DNA of 64,000 nt from Iris pallida (lineage: Eukaryota; Streptophyta; Magnoliopsida; Asparagales; Iridaceae), in assembly GCA_029216955.1 (NCBI GenBank), contig JANAVB010015600.1, forward strand, positions 25,348,010 through 25,412,009. Direction: 5' to 3'. Under the pieces are notes generated by a model. The model searched no databases, was not told the DNA's origin, and saw only the letters and a list, made by a program, of their open reading frames with translations. Made by a program: the position numbers and the translations under genes. Shown piece after piece: positions 25,427-35,726 of this stretch (position 1 is the stretch's first letter; each line of letters begins with the position of its first letter).

Positions 25427-25962
25427 TAGGGTTGGGCACGGGTTGGGCTGGGCCCAAATGTTATGGACCCGGACTAAACCCGTTAATTGGCAGGGCAGGG
25501 CAGGACGGGTCCAAAAAAAATATTGGAACCGGAACGGGCTCGACCCGTTCGAAACGGGTCCGAACCGGGCTGACCCGCGGGTCCAAACGGGTCAAAAAAA
25601 GTTTTAAAAAATTCTAGAATAGTAAACGTTTACATATGTTCTATTATCGACAAGAACAAAACAAGTCTTATGTCTTCCTAAATTTCTAGAATTTGTTTAT
25701 TAAATAATAACTTGTTCTATTATCTATAAACTATAGTAGCAAAAAATTCTAAAATTGATTAAAAAATACATACCCCTAGAAACGGGTCGGTCCGGGGCCC
25801 CGTTTATTTGGAAAATATAACACGTTCCTTCCGGTTAGTGTCACACGACCCGCCCCGGCCCGCCCCGTTTAAATTCTAAATTTTAGGAATCGGCATGTTT
25901 GGACATTTTACGGGTCGGGCCGGGTCAGAACTGCGGGTCTTGGAACTGTTTGCCCACCCCTA
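25427..25962. mobile_element. hAT-type MITE (536 bp)
   Basis: Imperfect terminal inverted repeats: left TAGGGTTGGGCACGG, right end reading inward TAGGGGTGGGCAAACAG. Flanks are CTCTCTGA (25419-25426) and TTCTCTGA (25963-25970), an 8-bp duplication with one mismatch. TIRs of the TAGGGGTGGGCA type with 8-bp TSDs are typical of plant hAT MITEs. The subterminal regions carry repeated GGGTC/CGGGTC motifs on both sides, as expected for transposase-binding sites. No transposase is encoded. Confidence 0.85.
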
Positions 25963-25970
25963 TTCTCTGA

Positions 25971-26309
25971 CCATGATTGTTTCTCTCTATCACATGTTGG
26001 TTCAAGCAATCATGATTGTAAATTTGCATAAAAACCCTCTCCACAAACCAATAGTGCGATCAATCCAACTCCTCTCCACCATCATTTTGTCTTTCACAAC
26101 ATGTGAATAGGTAATTGATAGTTGGAAATGAGCCCTTCATTGATTAATTTTTTCAAATATACCCCTCTCTTTTTCTATGTGTTTGCACAACACATATACA
26201 CAACAACACACACTATTCATGTAAGTAATGCTTACATGTGCACTGGATCCAACTAAAGTTGGTGGCTAATTACGTATAGCCCCTTCCACTTCTAATTAAA
26301 TTTCATAAA
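25971..26309. other. Unassigned DNA left of large LTR element
   Basis: No gene seen. The last five bases, ATAAA, are the probable left target-site duplication of the large element (right copy ATAAC at 57437-57441). Confidence 0.45.
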
Positions 26310-27936
26310 TGTAACGCCTCGGTCCCAAAATACTTAGGACTAGATACGTATCATGCCAGCTGTATACATACGAGTAAATGAAAGGCTCATATGTATACAT
26401 AAGCTATAAACTGTAGAAAGCCAAGACAATAAATCTCATCCACAAAGATAAATAATGATATAAAAGCAACTTTGAGTTTGTCATGTATACAATAGTTGGG
26501 CGGAGACAAATCCACTACCAACTAAATTAAATATGAAAAAATATACAAAAAAGAATTGGTCGAGCGAGGGCAAGTGACGAGTCCAAGAGTAATCATCACG
26601 GAGGAAGGAAGACATGGCCTTAGCTAGAGCACCTGCAAGAATCACGAAACACACACCTGGAGAGATCACCAGGTCCGCAGAGGGACGTAACAAGATACAG
26701 GAAGAACATGCCATTTATAACTGCACATGTAAATACTATAAACTACAACACAATTGGGTCCCTAACCATCTATGTGATATGCACTTTGAGGACAACGTTC
26801 TACGCATGGGCGGTAGGATCAGCAGAGTAAATAAAGAGTGGCAATAGGTAGTGCTTATCCGAGTCACTATCGGCCATGGACAGTAAGTAGCGCTCATCTG
26901 AGTCGCTATCGGCCCCGGGGCAGAAGGTAGTGCTCATAAGAGTCACTATCGGCCCACAAATGTGTGTAAAAATAAATGTAGCCCCTACGCTAGTAGCTGT
27001 CCCGTCCCCCCAAAGATATACATGCATCGTAACCACGACGCACCAACACATGTTGCTTCCACAACAGTATTTTATAATAGATAACTGTCAAGTCTTCTAA
27101 CATGCATCTATTGACAGTTATTCCTACGCATGCTTACGGGAGATCAGCCAACACGCAAGTGACCACTACATGATACTCACAACTCATACACAACTCGTGG
27201 TACAATCTTGACAAAGTCAATGACGTGCACTCTATTGACGGAAGTCTCTTAACACTAGGTCTACAAGCAAGAAGAAAAATAAATAGCTGGAAATAAAAGT
27301 ACAAAAAATAATAACATAATAATAAGATGCAACTAAATGTAAGCAGTACTCATGGCAAGATATCTTGCCTGGTGTATCGTCTGGTATGGTACAATGATCC
27401 AACAAGTCTTGTTCTGTCCAGTTGCCAAGGCCAATATGTAGGGTGTTCGAAGTCACGAGAAAATAGGACACACGATTAGTCGTGAGCAATGGGGGTAATT
27501 TGAAGAGAATTTCTAGAGATAAGTACTTTTACTAATTTTAGAAAATATTATAATACTTGACTTTATATTTTTATTAGTCCAAATAATTTATAAGAAATTA
27601 CTTAAAAGTCAGGAAAAAAATTGTTTTCAGACAAAACTCTAAGTTGTAAAATATGCTCTTAGGTAAAATATTATACTTCACCAATTAGAAGTTATTTTAG
27701 AAATATTTGAAAAATATCACTAAATCATTAAGCCAAAAAACTATAAGTTTGTAAGATATATTGGGATTCAAGGTATCTTGATAAGAGAAAAATAAATTTT
27801 TGTAGAAAACTAACTTTTCATTAGTCACCGTATTTAATAAAAATCTAGGAAATATTGTAGGGCTACTGAGTTTTTTTAGAAAAATAATTTTAGAAAATAT
27901 TCATTATCTATTTTTTAATAAACTAATTAATAAAAT

Positions 27937-28047
27937 AATAATAATAATAATAATAAACACTTGTAACAATTTATATTCTAGTAATATAATTATTTTATAC
28001 TCTATATATTGTATATAAAAAATATTATAATAATAATAATAATAATC
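27937..28047. repeat. Two short (AAT)n runs inside LTR
   Basis: AAT runs at about 27937-27957 and 28023-28047, both present in the other LTR (about 55622-55640 and 55707-55725) with different lengths. Confidence 0.85.
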
Positions 28048-28149
28048 CCCACCGAAACGAGCAGCACTTGCTGCTCCTCTCAACAAAAGCAAGTCACCCA
28101 TTTTTAGTACAGAAGATGGAGAACAAAAGAGAGAGAGAGTAACATTAAA

Positions 28150-29100
28150 ATAAATCAGAGAGCGGAGGGGAGAATACTCACATTGGGAGGCTCGCCGGGC
28201 AAGTCTGGTCGAGATAAGCCGATGGGCCGAGGGATCTGTACTGGTGGAGTCGGCGCTCGGCGACGAAGGTCAGCATGTGGGCGGCGCAGGGTCGGAAGAG
28301 GCGGCCAGGGAAGGGGGCGGTCGTCGACGCTCGTCGGAGGAAACGAGGTGGCCGGAGGGGTGCGGTGCTCAGGCGTCGGCGTGGTGGTCGACGCGCGGCA
28401 CGAGTTCGACAGAGGGCACGGATCTATGGTGCGGTGGCGCCGGACAGCTCGTCGGCCGGAGATCGAGCGGGATGAAGAACGGGCTTCGAATGACGGTGGC
28501 GGTTGGGCGCGGTACTCCGGGAAGTCGACGGCGCAGCTCGAGTTCAGAGGTACTAGGTCTTCCCTATTTTCTTGTTTGTTTGGGGTTTGGATTTGGTGGC
28601 GGTGGTGGTCGGTTCGTGGACGATCGGGTGCTGAAATTTGGGGTGTCGGGCAGGAGGCGGTCCAGGGGGTTGCTGTGTGGCCGGTTCTTTGGGTTGGCCG
28701 GGTTTTTGGATGTCTGGTCGCTGGAAGGCAATGGTGGTGGTGATGGTGATATAGGTTGTGGCAACGGCGTCGGGGATGCTGCTACGATGATGATGGTTTC
28801 GATTTTGGGAGGTGATGGTGGTTTCAGGGAACTGGACATGGCGGCAGCGACATCTGGCTGGGTGGCTGGCCGGATATCGGGTTTGCCGGACAACGATGGT
28901 GGTATAGAGATGGATGAAGGTGGTGGTCATAATGGTGGGGGCGTGACAGGGTGCTGCTGGCTGGCAGAGATGGTGATGGTGACAACGGTGGTGGTGAGGT
29001 GGAGATGGCAGAACTGTCGTGTCCTGTGAGACACGGACGGGGTATCCGGGATTGTCGGATACAGGAAAAATATGTGTTTGTAAAGGAGAAGCGATAGTGG
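28150..29100 (-). other. GC-rich LTR leader with conserved 109-codon sense frame
   Basis: This GC-rich block stands out from the AT-rich rest of the LTR and is shared with 55840-56715. On the sense (minus) strand both LTRs keep a 109-codon Pro/Ser-rich frame with identical start and stop (28893-28564 and 56509-56180). They differ by only a few substitutions and no indel. The opposite strand is also open, because GC-rich DNA has few stops, so coding is uncertain. A GTGAGT at about 28180 on the minus strand could be a splice donor at the end of a leader exon. The encoded peptide has no domain I recognise. Confidence 0.35.
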
Positions 29101-29110
29101 ATGGGACGGG

Positions 29111-32058
29111 TGTCACACCGCAGAACCAGAATACTGAAGAACGGGGACGTGCACAGCCAGCTACGTATAACGGAGCGGCAACCATCCCGCTATATGGTCA
29201 CGGCTGTCTAGCTATGTGATGGTACGCTACAAACCATCAGTCTTTTAGGGTCAAATCAAGCTATTATCTCAATTCAATAAGTAATGATAGTTACAAGATA
29301 TCAGACCACCAAATATACAATTATAAGGCGTCCCAAACATTACATATCCAGATGATCATGAAATTAGTCGTACAAAATGTAAGGACTAGTAAGAGTTAAG
29401 TCATACATGATCAACCTCGAGTTGCCAATCATGATCACAGCCCGTAGGCAGACAGAAAGTAAAGTACATCGAGCAAACAAGTGCTCGTCGGCTAAATGCC
29501 TCAAAAGAATAATGTACAATTGTAGTGGAAGAACAAAAAGAGACCCACTCGTTGCCCTGGTTATGCCTGGCGATCACCATCGGGCTGGAAGGCAGGTAGA
29601 TCCTTTGCTGCTGCTCCGGTATCTGGCCATACAAAACCAGCTGGGTCAGACCCCAGAACGAGCAAGTGCCACAAATGAGGCTTCACTTAGCAACTAAAAC
29701 CAGCAATTAGCACAATAATAATAAGGTAATAATAAAGACAGGAATTAAGAAAAAACCATAAAAGGTGATATACAACGAGATAACCATGTGACTATTCAGA
29801 TAACCAGGTTACAACCCGTAACCAAACAAGGACCGGGGTTGTAACCTTTCGTCTGAACAGAACTTGGATTCTTCCACCATTTATCGGTAAAATAAATATA
29901 AAAAATTTGGCCATGTAAATAATCATGATATTGAAGTGAGGTAAAGCATGTCGGGCCTGTTATGGGGAGCAACAAGACAATAAACGAAGAGAGAACACAG
30001 AACTGTTCCGGGAGCAGGTTACAACCCGTAAACCAAATAAGGACCGGGGTTGTAACCCTTCGCCTGAACAGAACAGGCCCCCTGATCTTTATTGTTTAAG
30101 GCAAGCACAAGTAATCATGTCATAATTTTGTACAGGATCAGGACGAGACAAAGCTGGACTAGACACCATCCAATCAATCACGGCCAAGCAAAAGTACGGC
30201 TTGATACTTTAACTAGCTAGGGTTATCACAGGCCTAGTTACTAGCAAGATGCAATGAGAATTCCAAGTCCGGTTACCTGTTTGTTACTACCTGAGTGATC
30301 CCAGCAAGAAAAGGAAAAGAAAGTGTGATATAGCAGACACACTGTAGTAAGATACATGTGTCCTAAGGTACCACACTCGACGGCGGGCTGGAAGTGCGCT
30401 CATCTCGACAGATAGCAACAAATCCCATGTATATATATATAAGGCCGAGACCAAAAGGGCAACAGGTAACTGAAAAATTCTCCATGAACTATTTGATCAG
30501 TCTAGTCATTAACCTAGCCAGATTCAGTATGAATCCCTGACCATAGTACTCAGGGATCATGCCCTAGACATGATGCAAGACACAACCGGACTTGTAGTTT
30601 ATACAAGCACAGTCATCCACGGTGTCCAGGTCATTCATTCTTGTTAGGTCATGCCATGTCATGTTAGCCGTCGTAACAACTTATCAAGATGTCAGGTCAG
30701 GTTTACTTGTTAGGAGTGCGCCACGACGGGCCACTATCATGTCATGTTCAATTATCATTTCCAAACATATTAAATAAATTCGTGATTATCAAGTTCATGA
30801 AAAAAGGCGTAAGGATATAAAATGGGCGTAAAAATATACAATAGGGGTAAAAGTGTACGCTATAGGAACTCAAGTTACACAGGGGGTTACAAGACATGGG
30901 CAAAATAATAATAAAATAACCGTACACAGGGCTATAGGAGAGTCTCGCGGCTAAGGTATATGCGGCCAGGAATGATCTCATGCGGCTGGGAGGAGAACAG
31001 ACCATGCGGCAGAATTTATCAGGGCGCATGCGGCTAAGGGAGTCGGGTTTATGCGGTTGGAGAAGACTGGGTCTTACGCGGCCAGAAAGTAATCGGGTCT
31101 CATGCGGCCGGGGAAAGGGGGCACATGCGGCTGAGGAGGGGATGGGCTTCATACGGCCAAGAGGGCTGAGTCCTATGCGGCTGAGGTAACGGGGTCCTAT
31201 ACGACTGGACCAATCAGGGTCTATGCAGCTGGATGCAAGAAGGGGCATATGCGGCTGGCTGAGTCTCAACGTCATGCGGCTGAAAGCTAAGTTCCATGCG
31301 GCTAAAAAAATGGCCGTACGGTTGATACCGCCATACGGCCAGAAACTTGCCGCATGAGAATTCATGCGGTCAAGTACTGCTCTTCTTCCTCACTTGTCTG
31401 AGAAGAAGAGACATAAAATTCGTGGCTTCAAAGCTTCATAAAACCTTCATCCAAGGTCCAAATCCGAACTTCCACAGGTCAAAATGGGGTAGAACGAAAT
31501 TCTCTACAATATAGAACCATCAAAACTTGGAAATAACACTGTTACATAGATCAAAACCCAAAAAATCCGAAAATAAGATAAACTTAGTTATACAAGAATC
31601 TAGCCATGGAAATTGGAAATGCCAAGTACTAAAGAGTGTTAGATTGCTGCAAAGAAGGAAATGGAACAATAAAATTTGGGTTCCTCCATGAAGCAAGATG
31701 CACTTGCCTAAGCTCTTTTCCTGGTAGGTGAGGAAGTTAATGGAGGAAGAAGAAGAATAATGAGGAGAGAGAAGGAAGTTGGGGTTAATAAATGGGGATG
31801 GTGGTAGTTGTAGGGTGGAGGTTAGGCTAAGGTGTTCCATCACAATTAAAACCAAACTAAACCAAACCCAATCCTTCTCCTATCCAAACAAAACCAAGCT
31901 CCACTAATCAGAATTAATTCATGAACGATAAATGACATTTAAACCACAATGCTGAATATGAAATAAACCACAACTAACTAATCAAAAAAAAAATGAGAAA
32001 TACGGGTCAGAAATATGAACACGTATAAAATATGTATCACGAATTTCGGGGCACTACA
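29111..32058 (-). mobile_element. Nested solo LTR (2,948 bp) with perfect TSD and known empty site
   Basis: On the plus strand it starts TGTCACACCGCAG and ends GGGGCACTACA; as a minus LTR it begins TGTAGTGCCCCG and ends GGTGTGACA. The duplication ACGGG is at 29106-29110 and 32059-32063. The sister LTR at about 56721 reads GATGGGACGGGGCACAG with a single ACGGG, which is the unfilled site. The insertion is therefore younger than the large element. It holds no gene. Its most striking content is the motif array at 30945-31370. Confidence 0.93.
30945..31370. repeat. About 18-copy degenerate 24-bp array with ATGCGGC core
   Basis: The core (A)TGCGGC(T/C) or a one-base variant (TACGGCC, TGCGGTT, TACGACT, TGCAGCT) recurs at about 30946, 30961, 30981, 31005, 31029, 31052, 31076, 31103, 31125, 31152, 31175, 31199, 31223, 31249, 31274, 31297, 31333 and 31363. 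Spacing is mostly 22-27 bp. Between cores the sequence is poorly conserved, so the core rather than the whole unit appears to be retained. The array lies inside the solo LTR at 29111-32058. Confidence 0.85.
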
Positions 32059-32145
32059 ACGGGGCACAGACACGATGCACAAGGCTTGGTTTGTGGAATG
32101 ATGGTTTGTGAAAATTTTGAGAAAAAAAGGAGTATTGGGGGTTCT

Positions 32146-32154
32146 CCTTATATA
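32146..32154 (-). promoter_or_regulatory. TATA box of large-element LTR (3' copy)
   Basis: Minus strand TATATAAGG, followed by GAGAACCCCC and an AAAATTTTCACAAACC-type leader. It is identical to 56806-56814 in the 5' LTR. Here the solo LTR starts about 90 bp downstream, so any transcript from this promoter would enter the inserted LTR. Confidence 0.6.
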
Positions 32155-32778
32155 GGAGGTGGAGCTACTGGTTAGATAAGGACTACAATTGTTTTAAATT
32201 TCCATAGAATATTCATAATTAAATTTAAAGTAGTCAAAAGTCAATCCAATATAATCATATCCAAATTTAAACTAGCAATCCCATATTTAAGATAAAATCT
32301 ATTCCAAATTATATTATAATAATTATCCAAATATTAAGTCAAACAAAATTCTAAATATCCCTTTTGAAATAGTAACATAATATTATTAACTAAATTTCGA
32401 AAATCAATTAAATCCATGTACTTCACATGGAAGAAGAAAATTTTGCATAAAACATAGTTTCTCCAAAATTACTATTTATTTTTGTTAAATAAAATAAATA
32501 ACCCGTAAATTAAATTTTATATTGGAAATCCCAATGTGACATTTTTTTACCACTTAAGCAACTAAAATATTTATTATATATTATTTGAAAACTATGCTTC
32601 TAAAATAAATATTTTTATAAAAATAAGTACCTCGCATACATTCGCACTCTTCGAGCAAATACAAAGAACAAGAACTCGTATATGACAGCAAATGCAAATT
32701 CGCGCGCAATGTACAATACGAAAAAAGTTATTATCAAAAATAAATAAAAATCATAGTAAAAATTTTAGGGGGTTTATA

Positions 32779-32982
32779 TTCTACCTAACTTAAAAGAATT
32801 TCGTCCACGAAATTAAGAATAATAGGGGTGGGTGAGGAGGTCACACGGGTATATCGGTAATGAATACGATCAAGTCACTGGACGAGGCAAAAAATACGAC
32901 GTTCAATGCAAACATGCATTAAAAAAATTGTGATTTCAAATAATAATAAAAATAATTCATGGATATGGCTAACTAACGCCAT
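32779..32982 (-). mobile_element. Polypurine-side internal end of large element
   Basis: On the minus strand, shortly before the 3' LTR, the sequence has TTAATTTCGTGGACGAAATT then CTTTTAAGTTAGG. This is the same FEDE-type motif that precedes the LTR at 17763. No gene is present. Organelle homology starts abruptly at about 32983. Confidence 0.6.
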
Positions 32983-33457
32983 TAGCGGCTTGTCGAGCAT
33001 TTGACAAACTCACACCATCCATCTCAAATGGGATTTGTCCCGTGGACACACGAGCAATCCAACCCATAGGATTTCCTTTTCCTCTTCCCATTCTAACTTC
33101 TGTAGGTTTCCCCGTAATAGGAAGATCTGCGAGAACTCTTATCCATATCTTACCATTTCTTCGGGATTGTCTGCTCATAGCACGATGGAATTGTCTGATT
33201 GTAGCTCGACGTGCTGCTTCAATGGCTCGATATGAAAGACGACCAGCTCTACAACTTTTGGTGCCATATCTTCCAAAACCAAGTTGTGTATTGTCCGGTT
33301 CGCGACCCCTACTACATCTGCCTTTACGATATTTACTATATTTAGTACATTTCAGATATAGCATGTCCCTTCTTATTTTTTGACTATATGAAGGAGATCT
33401 GCACTTTGACACTTGAAATTCCATAACGAGTAGATACTTCCGTAGGAGCATAATCAA
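32983..33457 (-). pseudogene. rpl16: Mitochondrial rpl16 fragment (ribosomal protein L16)
   Basis: The minus-strand frame contains the plant mitochondrial L16 core: KGRCSRG, TQLGFGRYGTKSCRAGRLSY, RAIEAARRATIRQFHRAMS, ADLPITGKPTEVRMGRGKGN and VSLSNARQAA. L16 is part of the large mitoribosomal subunit. The frame leaves the family after NARQAA, where the native protein continues for about 20 residues, so the C-terminus is missing and the break is the left edge of the organelle block. Several Gly and Arg positions differ from what I expect (for example REPDNT), in keeping with decay. The N-terminal part before RDMLYLK is not clearly L16. Confidence 0.88.
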
Positions 33458-33489
33458 TTTTCTAGTGATTATAGATACGAGAGACTTAA

Positions 33490-33724
33490 TCTAAATTCTC
33501 AAGTAGGAAATTACATACCATTAGCTGATATACGTTTGGGAACATGGGCACATGATATTGAATGTCATCCAGGTCAAGACGCTAAGCTGGCTCGAGCCAC
33601 AGGAACTTAAGCTCAAATAATGAAGGAGCCAGCCACACAATGTCTTGTGCGGCTACCTTCGGGTGTTGAAAAACTCATAGATTCTCGATGCCGAGCTACT
33701 ATTGGTATAGTTTCCAATCCCTCA
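33490..33724 (+). pseudogene. rpl2: Mitochondrial rpl2 fragment with internal stop
   Basis: Plus strand reads GNYIPLADIRLGTWAHDIEC and continues to SGVEKLIDSRCRATIGIVSN, typical of plant mitochondrial rather than plastid L2. An in-frame TAA at about 33608 falls where the family has an aromatic codon (GT-Y/F-A), so the piece is a pseudogene. Both ends of the gene are missing. It lies next to rpl16 but on the opposite strand, so the order is not that of an intact ribosomal-protein cluster. Confidence 0.8.
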
Positions 33725-33726
33725 AA

Positions 33727-33815
33727 AGACAAAGACAATAGAATAGATTTTTGACGGATCAACCTCAAAGAATAAGAGGGTGTCATCAGCATAGTGCAAA
33801 TTGGCCAAGGGAGAG
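33727..33815 (-). pseudogene. LINE-type reverse transcriptase scrap (YADD motif)
   Basis: Minus strand reads LANLHYADDTLLFFEVDPSK, the catalytic YADD box of non-LTR reverse transcriptases with the usual hydrophobic flanks. Only about 30 codons are recognisable. Nuclear LINE pieces are common in plant mitochondrial genomes, so it may have come with the organelle DNA. Confidence 0.65.
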
Positions 33816-34139
33816 GCCCCATGACTTGTGGAGAAAACACGATTCCTTCTTTGAAATATATCCCTTCCATCGGAACCCTGTCTCAATCAGTCGAGGTCCT
33901 GTATCTGTAGAAAGTCTATCAATCGGTCTGGTCTGATCTTTCTATTCCCGCTCGTATCTGGTCAATCAGTACACACGTGTCTGTAAATAAATCTATCTCT
34001 TTTTCGTTATGAGTAGTATTGTTTATCAGAGAGGGACTGAAAGACTATATCTTGGCTAGCTCGACGTAACCCCATGGCAATGCCCTTGGGGTGGAGGTGA
34101 GCGTTAATAGAGCTTATAACTATGAAATAAGGAGGAGTA

Positions 34140-34412
34140 ATAACAAGTTGTTATTATCAAACTGGCTGTAATCTTTTTCTGTCTGTGAGGATCCCACTAG
34201 AGCGCCTTCTACTTCTAATATGCCATAAACTAGATCCGAATCATTCTCAACGAATACATAAGAAGCGATCCTATTTTTTTATCGGGTCCGGGGGAAGACC
34301 AAAGATCTTGAGCGACCGATCCGGCAGAACAACTCAAAAGATAAAGAAGTATCGTTAATTTCTTCATGCTCGTTCTAAGTTCGAAGTACCATTTGTACAA
34401 ATAGGAATCCAT
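34140..34412 (-). pseudogene. ycf2: Plastid ycf2 fragment, frameshifted
   Basis: Minus strand gives [19 protein letters not shown] and [18 protein letters not shown]. After a homopolymer A frameshift it gives [20 protein letters not shown] in another frame. All are recognisable as the large plastid Ycf2 protein. The rest of this gene (over 2,000 codons) is absent. The fragment abuts a piece of different origin at about 34412. Confidence 0.85.
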
Positions 34413-34550
34413 TAAAAAATAACTCATGATCTGATATGCACTCGCTGAGGCATCTTGGGTAATAGGGATGCCACAAGAATTTCTGGTCTTGAATTTATTT
34501 ACATTGGAGAGGAGCTGAAAGGGGCGTTTAACAAACCGACTCTGATTGAT
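34413..34550 (-). pseudogene. Possible mitochondrial-plasmid RNA polymerase scrap
   Basis: The minus-strand frame reads [13 protein letters not shown], then [28 protein letters not shown] has the spacing of the phage-type RNA polymerase palm motif (D-x-S-x-x-x-x-Q). I associate this form with rpo genes of linear mitochondrial plasmids integrated into plant mtDNA. About 45 codons only; assignment by memory and motif. Confidence 0.45.
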
Positions 34551-34564
34551 CAAAGAATTCTGAC

Positions 34565-34721
34565 TCTTTATGTTTATAATGACGTTATGCTCGCTTTTGG
34601 TACTCCGGAAAAACAAATCTTGATCGAACCCATATTTGTCCAATGGATACAATCCGCGCATGGTAAGATTTCATATGGCTTCGATGTACTCTTATCTTCA
34701 ACAACTGGCCCGGCATTCAAT
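34565..34721 (+). pseudogene. psaB: Plastid psaB fragment 1 (photosystem I P700 apoprotein A2)
   Basis: Plus strand gives [18 protein letters not shown], then [19 protein letters not shown] and GPAFN. It is an internal piece, and part of the same region recurs on the other strand at 36753-37043. Sequence changes abruptly to trnV-UAC intron after 34721. Confidence 0.9.
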
Positions 34722-34761
34722 ATGGGTCGAAGATATGCTCCCTTGAAAAGCATTGGCGCAC

Positions 34762-34800
34762 GTGTAAACGAGGTGCTCTACCTAACTGAGCTATAGCCCT
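34762..34800 (-). pseudogene. trnV-UAC: Plastid trnV-UAC 5' exon with start of its group II intron
   Basis: Minus strand starts AGGGCTATAGCTCAGTTAGG at 34800 and ends TTTACAC at 34762. The next bases, 34761 leftward, are GTGCG, the group II intron 5' boundary, followed by about 35 bp of intron. The 3' exon is not found nearby, so no functional tRNA is made. Confidence 0.85.
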
Positions 34801-34958
34801 TGTCATAGATATCTTAACATATGGATAATCTCTTATCAAGATGGGTATTCCATGATACCAACGATAGCTCTCTGATCCGTTTAATGGATTGGTATTGCTT
34901 AGCAATGATTTCCACCTATAATCCCCGAAGCGATGGGTCCTTTTTGTGATAATAAATA

Positions 34959-35001
34959 ACCTACTTAACTCAGTGGTTAGAGTATTGCTTTCATACGGCG
35001 G

Positions 35002-35031
<30 letters not shown>
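34959..35031 (+). tRNA. trnM-CAU: Plastid-type trnM-CAU (elongator), complete 73 nt
   Basis: Starts ACCTACTTAACTCAGTGGTT and ends with CAATAGTAGGTA. The acceptor arms ACCTACT/AGTAGGT pair, the anticodon loop has TTTCATAC, and the T loop has GGTTCAAATCC. It matches the plastid elongator tRNA-Met as I recall it. The spacing to trnV-UAC (opposite strand, about 160 bp) is the native plastid arrangement, so these two came over together. In nuclear DNA it is probably not expressed. Confidence 0.9.
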
Positions 35032-35032
<1 letters not shown>

Positions 35033-35444
35033 GGTAGAACTTATTAGATACCGGAGTCAATGGTTTCTAATAAGTTTTTCTATCCATCTTTATTTTTTTG
35101 TTGTATAATAAGGTTAGACTTGAATGAGTTCAACCGGTGGAAGCCAAATGTGATGTATAGTATAATAAAGAACTTCTAACGAACTTCTTTTTTTATTATA
35201 TGGTTTGCTCCCGTAAAGTCAAGCTTCTTTAGGTTTAGGACGCTTTCCTTAGATCTTCTTAGAAAGTGGAAAAAGCGAGTAATTGAGTATTTAAACATCC
35301 TGCTATCTAAAGTAGACATGGTATAGCTCAAAAGTCAATCTATCTAGAGTTGAAGGTTCTAAAATTGCAAAAAGCACTTTCTTCTTGACTTAGTAGATAG
35401 CTCAACCATTTCATCATCTTAAAATTTTCCATTTTTTGGATTCC
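35032..35444. other. Organelle spacer, no gene recognised
   Basis: The first part continues as plastid-like trnM-atpE spacer. From about 35290 it looks like mitochondrial intergenic DNA. No gene motif is visible. Confidence 0.4.
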
Positions 35445-35620
35445 TTAGAATTTTTTTTTCGGTTCTGGTGGTACCAAAATGCCGCTATGCCTGGATATCT
35501 TATCTGTCTCTCCAGGAAAATAAATATCTCCAGAAAAAAATTTCAGTTCAATACTTTTTTTCTCTCCACTCGGACTAATCCACCTACTTGACTTCTTGTA
35601 TTTAAAGCGAGATAGAATTC
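35445..35620 (-). pseudogene. rpoC2: Plastid rpoC2 fragment (RNA polymerase beta'')
   Basis: Minus strand reads [18 protein letters not shown], then [19 protein letters not shown], which I recognise from the middle of plastid RpoC2. The frame ends at 35445 in a Lys/Phe run. It is a different part of the gene from the piece at 46441-46722. Confidence 0.7.
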
Positions 35621-35726
35621 CTTGTCTGGTTTCCTCGCATGCCAACCCCGAATTCAAGAATGCCCGTCGTACTTCCTTTGACTACTCCTGAGATATGGTA
35701 GAAAATGGGGTTATGGTGGAGAGTGG

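Larger units (their letters stand above)
26310..32778 (-). mobile_element. 3' LTR of large LARD-like element, split by a solo LTR
   Basis: Positions 26310-29110 and 32059-32778 together match 53998-57436 along their whole length. On the plus strand it starts TGTAACGCC and ends GGGGGTTTATA (GGGGGTTTACA in the other LTR). Read on the minus strand it is preceded at 32785-32810 by TTTCGTGGACGAAATTC and TTTTAAG, the polypurine side, which makes it the 3' LTR. It differs from the other LTR by point changes and by about 70 bp extra near 28350-28430. Confidence 0.9.

Noticed and set aside
28183..29029. Long Gly/Arg-rich plus-strand frames (up to 261 codons), and the counterpart at 55928-56711
   Set aside because: GC-rich DNA with few stops, antisense to the LTR promoter. 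Lengths and frames differ between the two LTR copies, unlike the conserved minus-strand frame.
30945..31370. CRISPR-like array
   Set aside because: Core is only 7-9 bp and variable, spacers are about 15 bp, there is no cas context, and the setting is a plant LTR.
33613..33870. 85-codon minus-strand ORF as a gene
   Set aside because: It overlaps antisense rpl2 and reads the LINE YADD region in the wrong frame.
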